Source of the DNA: a virus
Strand: one strand, 5' to 3'
IMG/VR virus record: IMGVR_UViG_3300046792_000297
Coordinates: 39,955-103,954 of that record
Length of the DNA stretch: 64,000 nt
Below the pieces are notes generated by a model, which had not been told where the DNA came from, ran no database searches, and saw nothing but the letters and a program-made list of their open reading frames with translations. Of the stretch, positions 56,569 through 62,711 are shown one piece after another. Each line of letters opens with the position of its first letter. Position 1 is the first letter of the stretch. The position numbers and the translations under genes were made by a program.

Positions 56569-57474
56569 TCATTTCGCCATCGCCATCCTCCGGCGAGTGG
56601 CCCAGGCTTTGAGCGCGGCGTTGCTGCGTCTTTCGTCCTGGGTTGTCAGTGCAGAGCGTGGCTTGTGGCTGGGCACGAAGGCCGCCACGGGTACGTCGAC
56701 GGCGGGAGTGTCGACCGGCACCGGTCGCGGACCGGAGAGCAGATCGGTCTCCAGCCGCATCAGCGCGTCGCGGACGCCCACGCCCATCGCCACGTGCTCG
56801 AAGTAGCCTTGCGGCGTTGCCCCGCCCTGCTCCAGCGTCCAGAGGCGCTCCAGGTAGGCCGCCAGTTCGGCCTGGTTGACGGCCTCGAAGGGCTGCAATA
56901 GGCAGCGGGAGACAAAGCGTGGGAGCAAGGTCGAGGGCACGTCTGTTTCCTGGGGTCCGCGTCCGTTGCAGGTCATGATCCAGATGATCGGCGGCGGCGT
57001 GCCCCGCTCGAAGCCGCCGCCAAAGACCGGCTTGAGCGAAGCCGTGCCATCGAGGCGCGACAAGAGTTGCAACTGGGCCTTCTCGGTCATCTGGTCGGCC
57101 TCGTCGATCAGCACCACCCAGAACTTGCCGGTCGGCGGCATGTAAGCCGTCTGGTCGCGCAAGTCGTCCAGTCTGGCGACGTCACATTTCTGGGCCGGGA
57201 TGTGAATCAGCGAGCCGGGAAGCTCTTCCGCGAAGGCCATGCCCAGCGCCGTCTTGCCCGAGCCGGGCGGCCCGACGAACAGCAGGCCGCAGGCGCGAGG
57301 CTTGGCGGCCAGGTTGCGCAGCATGGTCTTCGGGCGGGTGATGCCGATGAAGTCGTCCAGGCGGCGGGGCTGGTAACGCTCGGCCAGCGTGGCCGGGAAC
57401 TCCATGCCGTGCTGGATTGTCTGCCCCAGGTCCATGACCGCCTGCGGCTCGGGCGCAAAGATTTGCTGATTCAT
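56569..57474 (-). CDS. AAA+ clamp-loader-like ATPase
   Basis: 301 aa. L-A-E-R-Y-Q-P-R-R-L-D-D-F-I-G opening, Walker A G-P-P-G-S-G-K-T at 68-75, Walker B V-V-L-I-D-E-A-D about 120-127, sensor I T-C-N near 165. This is the RFC/DnaX-type order. Likely loads a sliding clamp or a replication protein. The C-terminus is a long linker ending A-L-K-A-W-A-T-R-R-R-M, a tail motif shared with several unrelated phage proteins here. ATGA overlap with the upstream zinc protein. Confidence 0.8.
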   Translation of the reverse strand: MNQQIFAPEPQAVMDLGQTIQHGMEFPATLAERYQPRRLDDFIGITRPKTMLRNLAAKPRACGLLFVGPPGSGKTALGMAFAEELPGSLIHIPAQKCDVARLDDLRDQTAYMPPTGKFWVVLIDEADQMTEKAQLQLLSRLDGTASLKPVFGGGFERGTPPPIIWIMTCNGRGPQETDVPSTLLPRFVSRCLLQPFEAVNQAELAAYLERLWTLEQGGATPQGYFEHVAMGVGVRDALMRLETDLLSGPRPVPVDTPAVDVPVAAFVPSHKPRSALTTQDERRSNAALKAWATRRRMAMAK

Positions 57475-57623
57475 GCCTTGCCTGCTTTCGCGGCCACCAG
57501 CATCTGGACGGCCTCTTCGGTACATTTGTCGCACGCCCCGTAGTGGAAGCTGATCGCCTTGGTGCCGCATATCTTGCACGGAAAGCCGTTGGCGCTGGTC
57601 GTGGGCATCTTGAATGTCGTCAT
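57471..57623 (-). CDS. 50-aa zinc-ribbon protein
   Basis: C-K-I-C-G-T-K-A-I-S-F-H-Y-G-A-C-D-K-C is a compact CxxC...CxxC zinc ribbon. GGGAG lies 7 bases before ATG 57623 (ATG 57630 would be only 1 base away). It is coupled to the AAA+ gene by ATGA, so it may be a subunit or adaptor of that ATPase. Confidence 0.7.
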   Translation of the reverse strand: MTTFKMPTTSANGFPCKICGTKAISFHYGACDKCTEEAVQMLVAAKAGKA

Positions 57624-57644
57624 TCGCATTCTCCCTACAATTGA

Positions 57645-57673
57645 AGTATATCACCAATCGGAATGATGTACAA
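57645..57673 (-). promoter_or_regulatory. Promoter of the zinc-ribbon/AAA+ operon
   Basis: Minus strand: TTGTAC, 17-base spacer, TATACT. The spacer contains ATTCCGATTGGTG, the operator-like 13-mer. A plus-strand TATAAT starts 20 bases to the right, so the region is divergent. Confidence 0.75.
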
Positions 57674-57693
57674 GCAAGAACGGGGCCAAAGGG

Positions 57694-57758
57694 TATAATC
57701 AAGGCCATCCGAATGCAAGACAACCTCGGGGTGCGATCTTGAGTCGCACCCCTTTTTT
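57694..57758 (+). ncRNA. Predicted short terminator-ended RNA
   Basis: A perfect TATAAT (57694-57699) on the plus strand precedes about 50 bases that end in a strong intrinsic terminator. No open frame of useful length lies between, and all neighbouring genes run the other way. The -35 is poor (CAAGCA), so an activator or extended contact may be needed. The layout recalls lambda OOP RNA, though it is not antisense to a recognised gene here. Confidence 0.5.
57728..57758 (+). terminator. Intrinsic terminator
   Basis: GGGGTGCGA pairs perfectly with TCGCACCCC around a 7-base loop, followed by TTTTTT. It is oriented to stop plus-strand transcripts; the minus-strand side has no T-run. Confidence 0.85.
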
Positions 57759-57771
57759 GCCCGGTGGGGCG

Positions 57772-58203
57772 CTATTCGGTGGGCGCGGGCGGCTGCCCGC
57801 TGACGGCGCGGAGGAACTCGTCCTGGGCCACCCGGCGTGCGCGGACCAGTTCGCGCAACTCGGCGAAGTCTTCGCGGATGTTGCTGGCATCCTGTTCCCT
57901 GACCACCATCTCGACCAGGGCGAACTCGTGGTTGTGGACGAAGCGCATGGCGGCGTTGGCTACGGCGACCGCTGAATCCTCGAACTCGTGCATCGCCTTG
58001 TTAGTGCGCTCGATGCCTTCCGGCGTGGTGCAGCCGCGCGGCGTGAGGTCGATGAAGCCGACCTGCGTTACTTCGACGGCTCCCTCCTCGCGGATGCCGA
58101 AGTCTTCCGGGTCGGCGATGATCTCGACCGAGTCGGGCACGGCGTTGATGTCGAAGCCATCCGACCCGTGGCCGGTGAATGTGCGGTACTCGTTGTCTGC
58201 CAT
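57772..58203 (-). CDS. Acidic hypothetical protein
   Basis: 143 aa. N-terminal beta region (Y-R-T-F-T-G-H-G-S-D-G-F-D-I-N-A-V-P), then helices (A-M-R-F-V-H-N-H-E-F-A-L-V-E-M-V-V-R-E). AGGAG is 13 bases from the ATG because palindrome site 16 sits between them, an unusually long spacing that suggests the site matters more than efficient translation. Confidence 0.6.
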   Translation of the reverse strand: MADNEYRTFTGHGSDGFDINAVPDSVEIIADPEDFGIREEGAVEVTQVGFIDLTPRGCTTPEGIERTNKAMHEFEDSAVAVANAAMRFVHNHEFALVEMVVREQDASNIREDFAELRELVRARRVAQDEFLRAVSGQPPAPTE

Positions 58204-58215
58204 ATAATGATTATT
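58203..58215. repeat. Dispersed palindrome site 16
   Basis: TATAATGATTATT, 11 of 12, lying between Shine-Dalgarno and ATG of one minus-strand gene and containing the stop of the gene upstream. Confidence 0.75.
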
Positions 58216-58981
58216 CTCCTGATGTCAGTTGCGGTTGTTGCGCGGCGGCCTGTTCGGCCAGCCCGCGACGGTAGTCGTCCAGCCACGCCTTGGCGTTGCG
58301 CAGGTTGCGGCTGGCCTCGATGATCGAGCGGATCACGTCAATGGCCTGTCGGATTTCGTTGGACTTCATGGTAGCCACATGGGGATCGCTGGCGCTCCAG
58401 CAGCCATGCCACTTCAGCCACTCGGTCGGCTCGGCCATGCTGCCGTAGCCGTGCTTGGGGCTCTTGTTCAACCAGCCGCGAATGGCGTCGGCCAGCACGA
58501 AGTTTTCCAGCCCGCGTGCGTAGTCCTGGTGGAGCATGTTGTAGATGGCCCCGCCGCTCCCATCGTGGCGGCGCTCGATGCGCTCCCAACGCTTGTCGTG
58601 GCGCTTGTCGGCGCTGGTGACCTTCAGGAACTCCAGCGAGTAGTAGCGTGGCTTGGCGTAGCCGGTCTCGTCGTTGTCGATCACCGAGGCGGCGAAGGCA
58701 ATCCGCGCCGGATCGGGCAGGTGCGGGAAGCGCCAGGTCATCGTGTCGGCCAGTTCGGGATCGGCCAGCATGGCGGCGGCCAGCGAGTTCAGGTAGTCGG
58801 CAGTGAACTGCTCGACAATGGGCAGTTCCGGCGAATGCTGGGTGTGCCCGTCGCCGTAAGTCTCGAACATCAGCATGTGCATGTCCACCAGCGCGTGCGT
58901 CTTCCACGAGCCGGAATCGTAGATGTAGCCGTACTTGGCCGGGTAGGCCAGGGATGGAAACTTCGTGAAGGTGTCGGACAT
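58211..58981 (-). CDS. Hypothetical protein
   Basis: 256 aa, AGGAG 5 bases before ATG 58981. Many aromatic and His residues (D-M-H-M-L-M-F-E-T-Y-G-D-G-H-T-Q-H), R-Y-Y-S-L-E-F-L-K-V, W-E-R-I-E-R-R-H-D-G. Mixed fold with a helical C-terminus. No family recognised. Confidence 0.65.
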   Translation of the reverse strand: MSDTFTKFPSLAYPAKYGYIYDSGSWKTHALVDMHMLMFETYGDGHTQHSPELPIVEQFTADYLNSLAAAMLADPELADTMTWRFPHLPDPARIAFAASVIDNDETGYAKPRYYSLEFLKVTSADKRHDKRWERIERRHDGSGGAIYNMLHQDYARGLENFVLADAIRGWLNKSPKHGYGSMAEPTEWLKWHGCWSASDPHVATMKSNEIRQAIDVIRSIIEASRNLRNAKAWLDDYRRGLAEQAAAQQPQLTSGE

Positions 58982-58989
58982 TCGTTCTC

Positions 58990-59208
58990 CTAGCGGTAGG
59001 TGGTGCGAATCTGGAACTGGCCGGATGCCTGCTCGGCGGCCAGCTTCTCGGGTGTAAGGATGGCGCGAATGCTGCGCGTAGTGAATGCGTAGGTGACGGC
59101 GAACTTGCCGTCCTTGCGTGGGCGCGAAGCAACCCAGAGCACGGGCAGGCTTTGCAACTCGGCCTTGCGTGCTTCGTGCCATTCCGGCGTTCCGAATACT
59201 GCGCCCAT
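58990..59208 (-). CDS. Hypothetical protein
   Basis: 72 aa, GGAG 6 bases before ATG 59208. G-T-P-E-W-H-E-A-R-K-A-E-L start is common in small phage proteins; the end is I-L-T-P-E-K-L-A-A-E. It lies 8 bases upstream of the next gene. The 79 bases before it (59209-59287) hold nothing recognised. Confidence 0.6.
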   Translation of the reverse strand: MGAVFGTPEWHEARKAELQSLPVLWVASRPRKDGKFAVTYAFTTRSIRAILTPEKLAAEQASGQFQIRTTYR

Positions 59209-59287
59209 GTCGATCTCCGTGGACTTATCAGGTTCACCGTGGCCCGCAAGGCAATCCAGGCTCCCGCCGCTGCCCTGCGAACGGGTG

Positions 59288-59512
59288 TCACCCCAGTTGC
59301 TCGCGCGGTGAACCGGATAAAGCCACGTTCGCCACGTCTTTCTTTTCTGCCGCTTCGGCCCGCCTGGCGGCCACTGCCGCCATCGTCGCTGGCCAGCCCT
59401 TCTGTAGCTTCTCCATGTAGACGCGGAGAAAGGTGTTCTTCCAAACCATCGGCCTCTTGCTTTTGCGCTGGCCCCAGTTTGCGTCCTCATACGGGTTGTA
59501 TTCGTCGCGCAT
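59288..59512 (-). CDS. Small basic protein under the structured leader
   Basis: 74 aa, AAAGGAAT 4 bases before ATG 59512. N-P-Y-E-D-A-N-W-G-Q-R-K-S-K-R-P and a helix (A-A-V-A-A-R-R-A-E-A-A-E-K-K). Function unknown. It is the first gene after the three-way-junction RNA, so it is the likely target of any control by that RNA. Confidence 0.6.
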   Translation of the reverse strand: MRDEYNPYEDANWGQRKSKRPMVWKNTFLRVYMEKLQKGWPATMAAVAARRAEAAEKKDVANVALSGSPREQLG

Positions 59513-59534
59513 TGCTATTCCTTTCGTCTCCTGA

Positions 59535-59729
59535 CGTTTCGGATGCCCGTCGATGACGCCCCACGGTCGATCTAACCGCTGGGCAATCAAGATGCTTTCG
59601 GCTGCGTCCAGCCTCGTTTCAGCGGCCCCACTACACCGTTTCCAGTGCTGTTTCGCGAGGCAAGCATCTGATGGGCATCCGAAACGCCCCAGAGTTCCAG
59701 GTGGAGGGTTGTTTCCATTCCCTCTCACC
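59535..59729 (-). ncRNA. Structured 5' leader RNA with three-way junction
   Basis: The promoter at 59736 predicts a start near 59729. The transcript begins with a hairpin (59700-59708 with 59720-59729). A 17-bp closing stem (59535-59551 with 59670-59686, one mismatch on this strand) then encloses arm A (59558-59584: GCCC/GGGC plus CGGT/ACCG) and arm B (59590-59597 with 59662-59669, then 59611-59616 with 59656-59661, then CAGC/GCTG and CACT/AGTG). After it, CGTC-AGGA-GACG can hide the first Shine-Dalgarno. This fits a riboswitch-like or attenuation element. Both wobble pairs favour the plus strand, so strand is not settled. Confidence 0.6.
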
Positions 59730-59735
59730 ATGAAT

Positions 59736-59763
59736 AGAATAGCATAAATCAGATTGATGTAAA
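59736..59763 (-). promoter_or_regulatory. Promoter of the structured leader
   Basis: Minus strand: TTTACA, 16-base spacer, TATTCT (GTTTAC gives 17). The spacer contains AATCTGATTTATG, the operator-like 13-mer. A small hairpin (ACAGGA/TCCTGT, 59775-59793) lies between it and the upstream gene's stop and may end that transcript. Confidence 0.7.
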
Positions 59764-59813
59764 CATAATTCGTACAGGAATTGTGCTCCTGTAAACGGTT
59801 GAATACCGGGTCG

Positions 59814-60035
59814 TTAGGCTTCGCAGGGGTAGATGGTGGCCAGCATGGCCAGCAGGGCGGCCTCGTGTTCGGGCGCGGTGGCCACGCCAACCTCCAGGTC
59901 GGAGGCGGCCCGGAGCGAGGCGGTGTAGCGGTGGACCTGGGTTTGGAAGTCGACGGCGTCGGCGATCTCCAGGTCAACTTGTTGGTCCGGGCGGCTTGGA
60001 CCGCTCGTGGTGCGAATTGTCAAGGTCACTTGCAT
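59814..60035 (-). CDS. Small hypothetical protein
   Basis: 73 aa, GGGAG 5 bases before ATG. Beta start (Q-V-T-L-T-I-R-T-T) and helix (H-E-A-A-L-L-A-M-L-A-T-I). It overlaps the upstream gene by 62 bases in another frame. Confidence 0.6.
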   Translation of the reverse strand: MQVTLTIRTTSGPSRPDQQVDLEIADAVDFQTQVHRYTASLRAASDLEVGVATAPEHEAALLAMLATIYPCEA

Positions 60036-60285
60036 GGACGCTCCCGTCGGAAATCAGCATGGCGAACAGGCCGCGAGCGGTGGCCAGGTTCTGAAGGTAC
60101 TGCGCCGCCAGGATGGCGTGCTCGTTGGAGGCGAAGGTGACGGTCATGAAGCGGCCCCGTGGCCGCTCCTCGAAGTCGGTGTGGCAGTCGGCCTGGTAGC
60201 GTTGCATCACGATGCCCAGGAAGACTGAAGCGTTGTGCAGCGCCGTCTCGTCGTTGCCGATCAGGATGCTGACCGCCGGGTCCAT
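59974..60285 (-). CDS. Small hypothetical protein
   Basis: 103 aa. V-S-I-L-I-G-N-D-E-T-A-L-H-N-A-S-V-F-L-G and H-A-I-L-A-A-Q-Y-L-Q-N-L. TAATG junction with the upstream zinc protein. No family recognised. Confidence 0.6.
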   Translation of the reverse strand: MDPAVSILIGNDETALHNASVFLGIVMQRYQADCHTDFEERPRGRFMTVTFASNEHAILAAQYLQNLATARGLFAMLISDGSVHASDLDNSHHERSKPPGPTS

Positions 60286-60974
60286 TAGTCGTCCTCCTCT
60301 TCCTCGTACTTCCGGCCACGATGGTCGGGATCGTCATCGGGCAGGTACACGGGGCTGTAGCCGCGCTGTTCCAGTTCGGCGGCCTCGTCGGAACCGCGCT
60401 GGGATTCACCCATCATGACTTCGATGCGCTGCGGTCGCCACACCTTGAAGATGGCGGGCGTGACCAGCTTGCACTCGCCCGCGCAGGTCGCGCAGTGCTC
60501 GGCGATCACCACGCCGTCCGCATTCCTGGCCAGCCCGGAGCCGCCGCAGGTCTCGCAGGGTTTCACGATGGCCTTGGAGTGGGCAAGCAGTATCCAGGTC
60601 TCGCCCAGCACGAAGTTGCGAGGCACGGCGGCGATGCGGCGGCTGATGCCCAGCTTGCGAGCCTCGCGCTCGAAGTGCGCCGGGGTGGGATAGAACTGCT
60701 CCCCGATCCAGATCAGGCCCGCCTTGCCCATCTCGCTGGTGGCCATGCAGAGCGGGCAAGGAAACTGGTCGGTGCAGCCGCGATGCACGCCGCCCACCAG
60801 CGCGTTGAGGTCTACCCAGGTGAACCCGCGCGACTGCTTGAAGCCGTGCGAGCAGGTCGGGCAGACCGTCAAGGGAATGGGCAGCCGGTCGCAAGGCACG
60901 CCCCCGGATTCGCCTGCGAGGTAGCACCCGCCAATTTTTCTGTATCCGCAACCACGTTTCGCTTCGACGGCCAT
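60285..60974 (-). CDS. Multi-zinc-finger protein with DnaJ-like CxxCxGxG
   Basis: 229 aa. Pairs C-P-T-C, C-P-L-C, C-E-T-C-G-G-S-G and C-A-T-C-A-G-E-C; the last two form a DnaJ-type zinc centre. The C-terminus is acidic (D-D-D-P-D-H ... E-E-E-E-D-D). Possibly a chaperone-like or nucleic-acid-binding adaptor. TGATG overlap with the gene upstream. Confidence 0.68.
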   Translation of the reverse strand: MAVEAKRGCGYRKIGGCYLAGESGGVPCDRLPIPLTVCPTCSHGFKQSRGFTWVDLNALVGGVHRGCTDQFPCPLCMATSEMGKAGLIWIGEQFYPTPAHFEREARKLGISRRIAAVPRNFVLGETWILLAHSKAIVKPCETCGGSGLARNADGVVIAEHCATCAGECKLVTPAIFKVWRPQRIEVMMGESQRGSDEAAELEQRGYSPVYLPDDDPDHRGRKYEEEEDD

Positions 60975-61228
60975 CAATGCACCTGCGCAGTCTTGGCGGC
61001 TTCCACCATGCGGATCAAGTCGCCCAGTTCGACCGCCACGGAGGCGGAAGGCTTGAACTGATCGCCCAGGTAGTGAGCGGTCAGCCGGTTGTTCACCGCG
61101 ATGCGGTGAGTGTAACCCGGCACGTTGCGGGCCGGGATGAAGTCGATGATCTCGTACTCCGCGCCGCGCATAATGCGGTAGCGATGGATGCGCTCGACCT
61201 GGACAGTATTGCCGTTCGCGTCCTTCAT
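60974..61228 (-). CDS. Small beta-rich hypothetical protein
   Basis: 84 aa. R-Y-R-I-M-R-G-A-E-Y-E-I-I-D-F-I-P-A and a helical end (L-I-R-M-V-E-A-A-K-T-A-Q). Overlaps both neighbours by a few bases. Confidence 0.6.
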   Translation of the reverse strand: MKDANGNTVQVERIHRYRIMRGAEYEIIDFIPARNVPGYTHRIAVNNRLTAHYLGDQFKPSASVAVELGDLIRMVEAAKTAQVH

Positions 61229-61389
61229 TGCGTTGGCTCCGCGTAGCCCTTGACCACCTTGGCAATCGGGTAGATGCCCTGGTGGAGCAGCGCCAGGCCC
61301 AGTGCGAGAAACAGCGCGTGGGCTTTCGGGTCCAGCGCGATCACTTCCTGCTCGGTCTTCAGCATGTCGATGGCTTCCTCTTGTGTCAT
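61225..61389 (-). CDS. 54-aa helical protein
   Basis: GAGAGGA 4 bases before ATG. T-Q-E-E-A-I-D-M-L-K-T-E-Q-E and a hydrophobic helix (A-L-F-L-A-L-G-L-A-L-L), possibly membrane-associated. Confidence 0.55.
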   Translation of the reverse strand: MTQEEAIDMLKTEQEVIALDPKAHALFLALGLALLHQGIYPIAKVVKGYAEPTQ

Positions 61390-61400
61390 CGTGTCCTCTC

Positions 61401-61739
61401 TCAGTCCATCTGCAAGTATTGCCCGCAGGGCAAGCCAGCCTGTTGGAACGCCCGGTAGGCCGCGTCGGCCATGCGAGTGCGCCGGTTGCCCTGGCCGCGA
61501 TTGTGCAGCAGCATCAGGATGCGACCGTGCCACTGGTAGTCCTGAAGCACCACCTTGTAGCGCGGGAAGGCGGCCATAATCGTTTCCGCCTGCGCCTTGC
61601 GCATACCGGGCACGCGCAGGTAGGCGGAGTCGAAGTTGCACGTCCCGCCATCTTCCTCGCCGTGGAACGCATCCACCGCATCGGCCTCGGCGATCCCGCT
61701 CTGGAGCGCCGCAATAATCTTTTGTGTGTCGTACTTCAT
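61401..61739 (-). CDS. Hypothetical protein
   Basis: 112 aa, CGGAGAG 4 bases before ATG. Helical start (K-I-I-A-A-L-Q-S-G-I-A) and basic middle (H-N-R-G-Q-G-N-R-R-T-R). Codons AAG ATT ATT at 61713-61720 produce a weak palindrome copy. Confidence 0.6.
   Translation of the reverse strand: MKYDTQKIIAALQSGIAEADAVDAFHGEEDGGTCNFDSAYLRVPGMRKAQAETIMAAFPRYKVVLQDYQWHGRILMLLHNRGQGNRRTRMADAAYRAFQQAGLPCGQYLQMD
61713..61725. repeat. Weaker palindrome copy (9 of 12)
   Basis: AATAATCTTTTGT, left half perfect, inside a minus-strand gene, 3.5 kb from site 16. Confidence 0.4.
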
Positions 61740-61954
61740 TCACTCTCCGTTCTGTTGGTAGCCCTCACGCCAGAGCAGGATGCTGGCCAGCTAGTGCGTC
61801 AGCCGCGATCTTCAACTGGCGGGCGCTCCGCCTAACCAACTTCCCACTAAAGACGATGTGGGCCTGTTTCCAGTTGGCGGCTCGCCAGTCTCCCGCGCCC
61901 TATCACTTCCTGCCCTGGCGGGAAGGCTACGTCACCATTCCCAACCACAACTAT
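61740..61954 (-). other. Leader with possible frameshifted small gene
   Basis: This 215-base stretch follows the promoter at 61955 and precedes the gene ending at 61739. Two consecutive minus-strand frames read protein-like: V-G-N-G-D-V-A-F-P-P-G-Q-E-V-I-G upstream, then after a change of frame near 61900 D-W-R-A-A-N-W-K-Q-A-H-I-V-F-S-G-K-L-V-R-R-S-A-R-Q-L ending at TGA 61765-61767. No single frame has a good start. It may be a damaged gene, a frameshifted gene or untranslated leader. Confidence 0.35.
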
Positions 61955-61983
61955 AGTGTATCACACTATTCAAATTGATGCAA
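61955..61983 (-). promoter_or_regulatory. Promoter opposite the lysozyme gene
   Basis: Minus strand: TTGCAT, 17-base spacer, TACACT, with the 13-mer AATTTGAATAGTG in the spacer. An inverted repeat ATAGTG-TATCA-CACTAT (61953-61969) overlaps the -10, an obvious operator. The -35 ends 3 bases before the lysozyme Shine-Dalgarno, so a protein here could control both directions. Confidence 0.72.
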
Positions 61984-61996
61984 GATGGAGGTTTCA

Positions 61997-62488
61997 ATGG
62001 ACAAGCAAGCGATATCCGCCCTGGTGCTGGGCCATGAGGGCATCCGTCACGCCGTCTACCTGGATACGGAGGGCATCCAGACCGTGGGCGTGGGCTTCAA
62101 CCTGGAACGCGCGGGAGCCAGGCAACGCATCGCGGCGTGCGGCGTGGACTACGAGCAGCTATGCGAGGGCACGGCCACACTCACCGCCGCGCAGGCTCAA
62201 CAACTGTTCGAGGACGACCTGGACAACGCCATCACGGACGCCCGGCAGATCGTGCGCAACTTCGACGACCAGCCCAGCGAAGTGCAGGCGGTGATCGTGG
62301 ACATGGTGTTCAACCTGGGCGCGGCGGGCTTCAGGAAGTTCCGCATGGCCATCGCGTGCCTGGAGGACAAGGACTACCAGGGCGCGGCCAAGGAGTTGAA
62401 GAACTCCAAGTGGGCCACGCAGGTGCCCAACCGGGCCAACGACAACATCGCGCAGATCAAGCAATTCGGTGAGGCTTCTTCGGCTTAG
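61997..62488 (+). CDS. T4-type lysozyme (GH24 endolysin)
   Basis: 163 aa, GGAGG 5 bases before ATG 61997. G-H-E-G, Y-L-D-T-E-G and Q-T-V-G-V-G-F-N place Glu14, Asp23 and Thr29 with exactly the 9 and 6 residue spacing of T4 lysozyme E11/D20/T26. There is no signal peptide, so it needs a holin. It is isolated on the plus strand among minus-strand genes, and its last 32 bases overlap a convergent gene. Confidence 0.88.
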   Translation: MDKQAISALVLGHEGIRHAVYLDTEGIQTVGVGFNLERAGARQRIAACGVDYEQLCEGTATLTAAQAQQLFEDDLDNAITDARQIVRNFDDQPSEVQAVIVDMVFNLGAAGFRKFRMAIACLEDKDYQGAAKELKNSKWATQVPNRANDNIAQIKQFGEASSA

Positions 62489-62711
62489 GCTTAGCCAGGT
62501 GGCACTCGCGGCTCATGGTCGCCAGCCAATGCTCGAACTTGAGGCGCAGGTCCATCGTGTCGGCGGCGAACAAGGTCTTCGCGCCCACGCGGATGGCGTA
62601 AGGCGTGAGCGGGCTGTCCTCGAAGTAGCGAGCGTAGTCGAAGAAATACTGCTGCCGCTGCTCCGCATTCATGGCCAGCATTTCAGCGAGTCCCAGCGCC
62701 GGAATGGCCAT
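62457..62711 (-). CDS. Small hypothetical protein
   Basis: 84 aa. Helical (L-G-L-A-E-M-L-A-M-N-A-E-Q-R-Q-Q-Y-F-F-D-Y-A-R-Y) with a basic end (K-P-K-P-K-K-P-H-R). Tail-to-tail overlap with the lysozyme gene, so expression of one may interfere with the other. Confidence 0.55.
   Translation of the reverse strand: MAIPALGLAEMLAMNAEQRQQYFFDYARYFEDSPLTPYAIRVGAKTLFAADTMDLRLKFEHWLATMSRECHLAKPKPKKPHRIA

Noticed and set aside
59530-59545. GTCAGGAGACG read as a cobalamin-riboswitch B12 box
   Set aside because: Only this short string resembles the box; the other conserved cobalamin-riboswitch blocks were not found in the leader.
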